The notes beneath the pieces were generated by a model, which worked only from the letters and a program-made list of their open reading frames with translations, was not told the DNA's origin and ran no database searches. The translations under genes were made by a program, and so were the position numbers. From Hyphomicrobiaceae bacterium (GTDB taxonomy: Bacteria; Pseudomonadota; Alphaproteobacteria; Rhizobiales; Hyphomicrobiaceae), in assembly GCA_030655135.1 (NCBI GenBank), contig JAURWC010000022.1, forward strand, positions 186,001 to 250,000: a DNA stretch of 64,000 bases. Reading direction: 5' to 3'. Below are positions 10,748-16,747 of this stretch, in pieces (within the stretch, counting starts at the first letter, position 1; the number at the start of each line of letters is the position of its first letter).

Positions 10748-11265
10748 TGATTAAACCTCCGCTGCAGCCGCTAGCAGAACACCGCTATTCCACGAAAAAG
10801 CTGCAGTAGTTATCGACGCTTGCGTGTACAAATTCACAGTTCAACTTCGACAAAATCAGCAAGCGACTAGTATTCCACAGTTTTTGGACTGTAGCTGTTA
10901 AACGCATACGATCTGCATATCTTGGCCGGGCGGGCGTTACTCACAAACTATCCACGTCGCGCCTGACGAGATTTAACTACCCGTTAATAACCTGTGACGC
11001 AAGGCCCCGACTACTGCTTCGCGCGGCTTGTCAATATTGCGCGATCGAGTTCGTATTCATCCACAGAGCCGGTGGAAATCTCGTTGAGTCCGTTCCAGAT
11101 TCACCAATCCGTGAATCGTGTTCGCGGCTTTAACCGAAGCCGCATAGGACGTGCGATGAACGTAATGTTTTCGCATTGAACAGCCTGTGCAGTGAGTCTG
11201 TGCAAACCGCCGTTCAATCAATTGCGAGTGGCTATGAAGCGAATGAATCCAAGGCTTAGCAGCTA
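10748..11265. promoter_or_regulatory. AT-rich region upstream of the rhodanese-dnaA genes; candidate origin or dnaA control region
   Basis: About 520 bases without a gene, clearly richer in A and T than its surroundings. It contains several sequences resembling DnaA boxes (TTATNCACA): TCATCCACA at 11057 (one mismatch), CTATCCACG near 10949, TATTCCACA near 10871, AAATTCACA near 10831. None is a perfect box. The location beside dnaA-dnaN-recF-gyrB and next to rpsT is compatible with a replication origin or with DnaA autoregulation. In several Alphaproteobacteria the origin lies by hemE instead, and hemE is not present here, so the assignment stays tentative. Confidence 0.35.
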
Positions 11266-11267
11266 AC

Positions 11268-11297
11268 GAAAAAGGCCAGCGATGAGCTGGCCTTTTG
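11268..11297 (-). terminator. rpsT terminator
   Basis: A perfect stem, AAAAGGCCAGC / GCTGGCCTTTT, with loop GATGA (11270-11296). On the minus strand the A-rich arm becomes a T-tract, ending transcripts about 57 bases beyond the rpsT stop. Because both arms carry an A or T run the structure can act in both directions. Confidence 0.8.
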
Positions 11298-11302
11298 ACT
11301 GT

Positions 11303-11324
11303 TCTGTGACGAATACGTCACAGA
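11303..11324. other. Palindromic hairpin in the rpsT 3' untranslated region
   Basis: A perfect 9-bp inverted repeat, TCTGTGACG / CGTCACAGA, around AATA, just before the terminator in the direction of rpsT transcription. It could protect the mRNA end or be a protein-binding site. Confidence 0.45.
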
Positions 11325-11353
11325 CGAAGTTTGTGTCAGAGCGGGCTAACCGC

Positions 11354-11620
11354 TCATTTCCCCATCGCTTTAATTCGGGCGTTCAAGCGCGAGACTTTAC
11401 GGCTCGCATTGCCTTTCACGATGATGCCTTTTTGGGCGGCGCGGGCCAGGACGGGCTGGCATGCCTTCAGGGCTGCTGCGGCCGCAGACTGGTCGCCCGC
11501 GGCGATTGCTTCTTCGACGCGGCGCACTTCCGTGCGCATTCCGGACCGGCGTGCCTTGTTGACTTCCGTGCGGCGGATCATTTGCCGGGCGGCTTTCTTC
11601 GCCGAAGACGTATTGGCCAT
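11354..11620 (-). CDS. rpsT: 30S ribosomal protein S20
   Basis: Primary 16S rRNA-binding protein of the small subunit. 88 residues, very basic, starting [20 protein letters not shown] and ending NARIKAMGK, typical of alphaproteobacterial S20. The rpsT-dnaA neighbourhood is a common alphaproteobacterial arrangement, although here a rhodanese gene and a long AT-rich stretch lie between them. Its own terminator lies downstream at 11270. The promoter must lie in 11621-11895, which it shares with the divergent channel gene. Confidence 0.96.
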   Translation of the reverse strand: MANTSSAKKAARQMIRRTEVNKARRSGMRTEVRRVEEAIAAGDQSAAAAALKACQPVLARAAQKGIIVKGNASRKVSRLNARIKAMGK

Positions 11621-11895
11621 GCTTTAAACCCTTCTGGAACTCGAAACCGGCCGGCCTCGCCTTCTGCGGGTCGAACCTGTCGATTGGTTTGATACTGGAA
11701 TCGGCCCAGAAGCGCTGCTCCAGGCGGCAAAATTCGCCGAAGCTATAGCGAGCGCGCCAGATGCGGTCAATATCAGCTTGTATTAACCTTGGACCCGAGC
11801 ACGGCTGCGATTTCGGCTTGTAGCACGGACACGGGGGCCGGGGACCCCGGAAAGACTATTGGCGCCCCGTTGCTTGGCCGCTAGAGCTGGGGACC

Positions 11896-13053
11896 ATGGA
11901 TCAAATTTCCAAGCGCGAAGACCAGCTACGGGCGGCTCGCCGTCGCGTCTATGAAATCATGGAGATCGGCCACGGCGAGGATCGCGCCAGCCGGGTCTTC
12001 GATATTTTCATCGTCACGCTGATCCTGCTCAATGTGGCGGCCTTCGTGGCGGAAACGGTGCCGTCGCTCTATGCAGCCTACGGTCCCTACTTCTTCGTCT
12101 TCGAGCTGTTTTCTGTCGCCGTCTTCACGATCGAGTATTTGTTGCGGCTGTGGACGGCGGTGGAGATGCCGTTTCTAAAGCGGCTCAACCCGGCTCGGGC
12201 CAGGCTCTACAGTGCCACGCGGCCGTCATTGATCATCGACCTGCTGGCGATCCTGCCGTTCTATCTCAGCCAGTTCTTCGCGCTCGACCTGCGCGTCCTG
12301 CGCACCCTGCGGCTTCTGCGCTTCCTCAAGCTGTCGCGCTATTCGCCAGCCATGCATTCGCTGATCCGCGTCGTCATCAACGAGCGCCGGGCGCTGATCG
12401 GCGCCGGCCTGCTGTTGTTTGCTGCCGTGCTATTTGCATCGACGGGCATGTACTATCTCGAAAACGAGGCACAGCCGGACAAGTTCGGCTCGGTACCGGA
12501 TTCAGCCTGGTGGGCGATCGCGACGCTCACCACCGTCGGCTACGGCGACGTGGCGCCGATCACGCCGATCGGCCGGTTATTCGGCTCGGTCGTCATGGTG
12601 ACTGGGCTTTGCATTCTGGCGCTGCCGGTCGCAATTATTGCGACAGGGTTTTCGCAAGAGGTGAGCCGGCGGGATTTCGTCGTGACGTGGTCGTTGATGT
12701 CGCGCATTCCCGTGTTCACGGAACTCGATGCGCGCGACGTGGGGCACATCATGCCGCTGCTTCACGCGCACAATTTTCCGCCGAACTTCGAGGTGATCGC
12801 CGAAGGGGCCGCAGCCGATGCAATGTATTTCGTGGCATCGGGGCAGGTGGGGCTACATGCGGGCGAACAAGCCGCCTACAAGACGGGCGACGTCATCGGC
12901 GCCGGCCCGCTCTTCAATCACGACGTTCACCCCGACGCCATGATCACACGCACGCGCTGCCGCCTGCTGAAGCTGCATCGCGAGGACTTCCACCGCCTTG
13001 AGGTGACCCACCCCAACATCAGCGCCCGCATCCGCGAAGCGACAGCGGCCTAA
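11896..13053 (+). CDS. Six-helix potassium channel with C-terminal cyclic-nucleotide-binding-like domain
   Basis: Inner-membrane ion channel of 385 residues, similar in layout to the bacterial cyclic-nucleotide-gated channel MloK1. Six transmembrane helices are visible. S4 carries spaced arginines (LRVLRTLRLLRFLKLSR), and the pore loop carries the potassium filter TTVGYGD. The C-terminal third has the beta-roll of a cyclic-nucleotide domain (NFEVIAEGAAADAMYFVASGQV). However, the phosphate-binding cassette, normally around GExAL and R-x-A, reads DVIGAGPLFNHDVHPDAMI, so the key Glu and Arg are missing. Gating by cAMP is therefore doubtful. The last four bases overlap the convergent DUF4261 gene. 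Confidence 0.88.
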   Translation: MDQISKREDQLRAARRRVYEIMEIGHGEDRASRVFDIFIVTLILLNVAAFVAETVPSLYAAYGPYFFVFELFSVAVFTIEYLLRLWTAVEMPFLKRLNPARARLYSATRPSLIIDLLAILPFYLSQFFALDLRVLRTLRLLRFLKLSRYSPAMHSLIRVVINERRALIGAGLLLFAAVLFASTGMYYLENEAQPDKFGSVPDSAWWAIATLTTVGYGDVAPITPIGRLFGSVVMVTGLCILALPVAIIATGFSQEVSRRDFVVTWSLMSRIPVFTELDARDVGHIMPLLHAHNFPPNFEVIAEGAAADAMYFVASGQVGLHAGEQAAYKTGDVIGAGPLFNHDVHPDAMITRTRCRLLKLHREDFHRLEVTHPNISARIREATAA

Positions 13054-13871
13054 GCCGCGCGACGGCCCGCGGCGTAGGGGGCGCCAGGGTTGATGTCGAG
13101 CACAGGGCGCTTGGGCTCCAGAAGGCTTTCTTCCGGGCGGCAGGACCATCGCTCATCCGGCACGCGGCCCTGGATGGTGTGCCCGTTCTCGATCACATCG
13201 CCGCGGTCGAAGACGTAGGACGCCGTGGCGTGCAGCACGCGGGCTGCGTCGTTGGGTTCCAACCCGTGGAAATGCAGCTGCAGGTCGGTCAGGCTGAACG
13301 AGGCGAGACCAAGGGTATCCATCACCATGTCGCCAGGGCTGTTGGCGACGTTGAAGAAGCGGACGTTGAGAAAGCCCGCCGTCGGATTGGCAATCTGCGG
13401 CGGTGTGTTCAATTCGGCAAAGAGGTGCGCTGGTGACATGAACTGTTGTGTTTCGACAAAATAGATCGCGTCGATATGCAGGCACTCCAGCACGGCGAGC
13501 AAGCCTTGCGCCAGGATGTGGCGGCGCGTCTGCTGCGGCAACGCTGCGGACATCATGTCGGAGAACAGGCAACTGTGTCCGCACGTCGCCAGCACGTCGG
13601 CCGCGTTGCGGAACGACCAGCTCTGCTGCAGGGCTTCGGTATACTTGTCCGGATCAGGACCCCCGCTGGCAGGAAGCAGCACCAGTTGTGCGGGAATGGA
13701 GCCATCCGTGAAATGCGCGATATGATCGTTCAGCAAAAACATCTGCGTCGCGCCTTCCGATTTCGGCTCGGGGCTGTCGACGTTGCCTAGACGGTTGCGC
13801 ATGGCAGAGAGCAGACGCTCGCGCTCGAAGATGATGGGCTCGCGCGCAAACAGCTCGATTGAGTATGCCAT
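13050..13871 (-). CDS. DUF4261 domain-containing protein
   Basis: A 273-residue soluble protein. The C-terminal half (LTDLQLHFHGLEPNDAARVL through YVFDRGDVIENGHTIQG) matches my recollection of the DUF4261 pattern; function unknown. The N-terminal half contains a conserved-looking hydrophobic region (HIDAIYFVETQQFMSPAHLF). It lies downstream of the FHA-FHA-PP2C genes on the same strand, separated by a three-copy repeat array, so it may belong to that signalling locus as a possible substrate or effector. This is inference from position only. It converges with the potassium channel gene and overlaps it by four bases. Confidence 0.72.
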   Translation of the reverse strand: MAYSIELFAREPIIFERERLLSAMRNRLGNVDSPEPKSEGATQMFLLNDHIAHFTDGSIPAQLVLLPASGGPDPDKYTEALQQSWSFRNAADVLATCGHSCLFSDMMSAALPQQTRRHILAQGLLAVLECLHIDAIYFVETQQFMSPAHLFAELNTPPQIANPTAGFLNVRFFNVANSPGDMVMDTLGLASFSLTDLQLHFHGLEPNDAARVLHATASYVFDRGDVIENGHTIQGRVPDERWSCRPEESLLEPKRPVLDINPGAPYAAGRRAA

Positions 13872-13990
13872 GTCATTCCTATGTGAATATTCGTGAGAAT
13901 CAGAAGTTTACCCGCGAATGGGTGGAGAATGAGGCTGAAGCCCCTGTTCGCAATGAGAAGTCTGTCGCCAACGCAGCAAGACGCTCTGTG

Positions 13991-14141
13991 GTGCTTCTTA
14001 TCTAAAACCGTTGAACATTGTCCGGACGCAGTCGCTTCGTGCTTCTTACCGGAAAACCGCTCCACACTTTGTCCGGAAGCACTCGCTGGTCTGTCGTGCT
14101 TCTTATCGGAAAACCGCTGCACACTTTATCCGGAAGCACTC
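13991..14141. repeat. Three tandem copies of the GTGCTTCTTAYCGG palindromic repeat
   Basis: Copies at about 13991-14034, 14039-14085 and 14095-14141. Each begins GTGCTTCTTA, contains an inner pair of CCGGAAAA and TTTTCCGG-like blocks around CCGCTGCACAC, and ends GGAAGCACTC. The outer ends (GTGCTTC / GAAGCAC) are also inverted repeats. Copy 1 is the most diverged. The stop codon of the PP2C gene overlaps the end of the third copy. The family resembles an abundant intergenic repeat of Rhizobiales genomes. Confidence 0.88.
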
Positions 14142-14979
14142 AGGCTGCTGCTGGAGCCTGCAACGCGCGAACGGCAACGACGGTTGCGTTGTCCTGGTGC
14201 GGATCACGCACCGCCTCGACCGCGCGGATCAGCGCGTTGGCGACGGCCTGCGGGCCGTCCGATGCATACGCCGTCACGACGCGTTCGATCTCGCTCGTCT
14301 CCAGCGTTTGCAGTCCATCGCTGGCGAGGATGATGTAGTCGCCAGGCTCGACCCGCAGCGGCGTGCGCGAGACGTCCACCATGTCGATGTCATCGCCAGT
14401 GACTGCAGAGCGCAGCATGTGGCGGCGCGGATCTTTCCGCGCTTCTTCTGCCGTGATCTTGCCGGCAGCCGCCATGCGATCGAGTTCTGGCGCCAGCGAA
14501 TGATCTTCGTTGAGCATGGCGATTTCGCCGCGGCGGTAAAGCAGTAGCGGACTATCGCCGACGCTGACCCACTCCACGCCCGCTGTGCTGAACACGACGC
14601 CCACCAACGTGGAGCCCATGCCGGTGAGCATGGGATTTGTCACGACCGTCGCGGCGATTGCATCATTGGCGGCACGCAACGCTTCGACGAGGCGTTCCGT
14701 TTCGGGAAGCTTGGCGTTCTCGGCAGGATCGGTTGCCGCATAGCTCTTGATAAAGCTTTCGCAGGCCATGCGGCTGGCGAGTGCGCCGCCTGCATGACCG
14801 CCCATGCCGTCCGCCAATACGGCGACCAGCGGCGCACTCGACCCGTTGGTTGCCGCAGCCGGCTGCTCGAGCGCGGATGCGTCTGCACCCGGCAAAACAC
14901 TGGGCCAGACGAGGGCCGTGTCTTCCTGGTAGTTGCGCGCGCCCCGTGTGGCGCGGCTGGCGTGGTCGAAAGCGTGCAT
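14140..14979 (-). CDS. PP2C-family serine/threonine protein phosphatase
   Basis: Metal-dependent phosphatase (PPM family) of 279 residues, expected to reverse phosphorylation by the neighbouring kinase. The metal-binding motifs are in order: an Asp in NYQEDTALVW near residue 21, VLADGMGGHAGG, the late ILASDGLQT, and HQDNATVVAV near the C-terminus. No transmembrane segment, so cytoplasmic. It starts six bases after the upstream FHA gene ends, which implies co-transcription and probably translational coupling. Its stop codon TGA is formed at the edge of a palindromic repeat, so the last residues may differ from orthologues. Confidence 0.92.
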   Translation of the reverse strand: MHAFDHASRATRGARNYQEDTALVWPSVLPGADASALEQPAAATNGSSAPLVAVLADGMGGHAGGALASRMACESFIKSYAATDPAENAKLPETERLVEALRAANDAIAATVVTNPMLTGMGSTLVGVVFSTAGVEWVSVGDSPLLLYRRGEIAMLNEDHSLAPELDRMAAAGKITAEEARKDPRRHMLRSAVTGDDIDMVDVSRTPLRVEPGDYIILASDGLQTLETSEIERVVTAYASDGPQAVANALIRAVEAVRDPHQDNATVVAVRALQAPAAA

Positions 14980-14985
14980 CGCGCC

Positions 14986-15771
14986 TTAGCTTTTAACGTC
15001 GGCCAGGGCCGACCAATCGAATTCCGGACCGCAGAACGGCACGAAGACCAGCTGCGTGCGGCCCATGGTGATGACGTCCATCTGCGCCAACTCTACCGCG
15101 CCTGTCGGCCGCTTTGCATTGAGCGAGACGACATTGGTCTTGGCCAAGTTGGGCACAAAAAGGAAAGAGCGGTCTGAACTGTCGTAGCGGATGTAGGCCT
15201 GTTCTTCCGAGGAGATGGCGTCATCGCCGAAGTCGATCGGCACGCGATTCTTATCGCTGCGGCCAACGGTGTTGTTGCCCTCGAAGATCGGGCGATAATT
15301 ACCGATGCCCGGGCCGCCGACGACCACGAGCCAGCCGACGACGGGATCCTGGTTGAATTCGCCGCGTTCAACGCGGGCGCGGCCGCGCACAAGTTGTGTG
15401 CGAGCGGGTGCCGTGACGTCGTCGTCATCCTCTTCGGGCACGGGAGCGGCCTCCTTGCGCGGCGCGCGCAGAACGCGCGTCGTCGGCGGTGAATCCAATT
15501 CGATATGCCGCTGCTCCAGCGGAGTCGAGGCGCCGCGTGCCTGCCGGGCTGCTTCCTCGGCGCTCAAGCTTTGTTGATGGGCCGCGGCTTCGGCGGCTTC
15601 CTCGGTGCCGCCGCCTGGGGGCGCCAGCATCTTGGGAGCTGTGGACGGCGCAGCCGGCACGACGACCGCTGCGGGCTGCGTGTCGTCGCGGCTGGCTGCA
15701 ACGAGTGCGTCCTTCAGCGAGCCGAGAAAGCGGCCAGCACGTGCTGCCTGGCCGGCTTTTTCCTCTGTCAT
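14986..15771 (-). CDS. FHA domain protein (cytoplasmic, degenerate phosphopeptide site)
   Basis: A 261-residue protein. The N-terminal half is low-complexity, rich in Ala, Pro and Glu. The C-terminal FHA-like domain spans residues about 150-250 (YRPIFEGNNTVGRSDKNRV through MGRTQLVFVPF). The Gly-Arg-Ser of FHA domains is kept (VGRS). The usual Ser-x-x-His reads SEEQ, so phosphothreonine binding may be altered or lost. It lies between the second FHA gene (85 bases upstream) and PP2C (6 bases downstream), in the order FHA, FHA, PP2C. Likely an adaptor in the kinase/phosphatase circuit. Confidence 0.82.
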   Translation of the reverse strand: MTEEKAGQAARAGRFLGSLKDALVAASRDDTQPAAVVVPAAPSTAPKMLAPPGGGTEEAAEAAAHQQSLSAEEAARQARGASTPLEQRHIELDSPPTTRVLRAPRKEAAPVPEEDDDDVTAPARTQLVRGRARVERGEFNQDPVVGWLVVVGGPGIGNYRPIFEGNNTVGRSDKNRVPIDFGDDAISSEEQAYIRYDSSDRSFLFVPNLAKTNVVSLNAKRPTGAVELAQMDVITMGRTQLVFVPFCGPEFDWSALADVKS

Positions 15772-15856
15772 GTGATCCTCCTATGGCGCCCGGCTGTGAC
15801 GCTAGTTGCTGATTCGGGCAGGACTTGAGCCGCCGGACGGGCAACGCAGAGAAAAA

Positions 15857-16489
15857 TCATGCCGGACGCGAAACGAACGTAAGCTTGGTTTGGCCTAATT
15901 CGATGATGTCGCCATCGTTGAGTTGTGTAGCCTGAATTCTATGGCCGTTGACCAGGATACCGTTGCCGTCGGCACTCGAGAGGTCGGTGACGACGTAGGC
16001 GGCATCATCGGTGCGGTGGATGGCGGCATGATAGCGGTGAACCGTCTTGTCATCCAAGCAGATGTCATTGTCGGCATCGCGGCCGATACGGAGGATCCCG
16101 CTGCCGACGTCATGGCGCTTGCCGCTCGCACTCTCGATCCACGCGTCGGAGGGCCACAACGGGCCGGTGTCCGGTTCGGCTTCGACTTCCTTCAGCCGGC
16201 CACGGCCGTTGCGCCGGTAAATGCGCGTCGCATCAGCATGTTCTATTGATTGAGGCGCGCGACGGAGTGCAACCCCGAGCAGCGCCAGGGGCGGCAACGC
16301 GAACAAAACCGCAAGGCCAAGAACGAGCGCGGGTGCACGATCGTACGTCGTCCAAATGAGCTCGAGCACGGAACCCCAGGTGCTGGCTGGTTCAGCAGTG
16401 CCCACCGTTGCCGCATGGCCAAGGTTTGGCACCGTGCACATGAGAACGAGCGCCGCGGCGGCGCGCCGCAAGATTAGCCGTGACAGCAT
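15857..16489 (-). CDS. Membrane-anchored FHA domain protein
   Basis: A 210-residue protein with a signal-peptide-like N-terminus (RRAAAALVLMCTVPNLGHAA). A transmembrane helix follows at about residues 52-77 (RAPALVLGLAVLFALPPLALLGVAL), and then a C-terminal FHA domain of about 90 residues. That domain carries the canonical elements: LRIGRDADNDICLDD, VHRYHAAIH and DGNGILVNGHRI. The FHA domain is predicted cytoplasmic and able to bind phosphothreonine. First gene of the minus-strand FHA-FHA-PP2C unit, transcribed divergently from the kinase gene across a 258-base gap (16490-16747). That gap holds no other gene. Confidence 0.88.
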   Translation of the reverse strand: MLSRLILRRAAAALVLMCTVPNLGHAATVGTAEPASTWGSVLELIWTTYDRAPALVLGLAVLFALPPLALLGVALRRAPQSIEHADATRIYRRNGRGRLKEVEAEPDTGPLWPSDAWIESASGKRHDVGSGILRIGRDADNDICLDDKTVHRYHAAIHRTDDAAYVVTDLSSADGNGILVNGHRIQATQLNDGDIIELGQTKLTFVSRPA

Positions 16490-16747
16490 TTTGGCTGGAA
16501 AGTCATCGTGTTCATTCCCCGCAATCGTTGCTCACTCGTAGTCGCTGTGGACAGCGTGCCCACAGTCTGGCGGCAGATCGCCATGGTGACGATTCAATGC
16601 TCGCGCCGCCGCCACAATCCTGCTTCATAAGACCGAGGGCAAGATCGATTCTGATGCGGCGGATCGACATTTACGTGTGCCTTCTTGGGTTCATCCACGG
16701 GCACGTGGTCCTTCGGGAGATCGTGTCAGCGTGATCGCGCGGACGAT

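Noticed and set aside
13991-14141. Possible CRISPR array in the three tandem repeats
   Set aside because: Only three copies, which differ from one another, are separated by about 5-10 bases rather than spacers, and have no cas genes nearby; the same unit occurs singly elsewhere.
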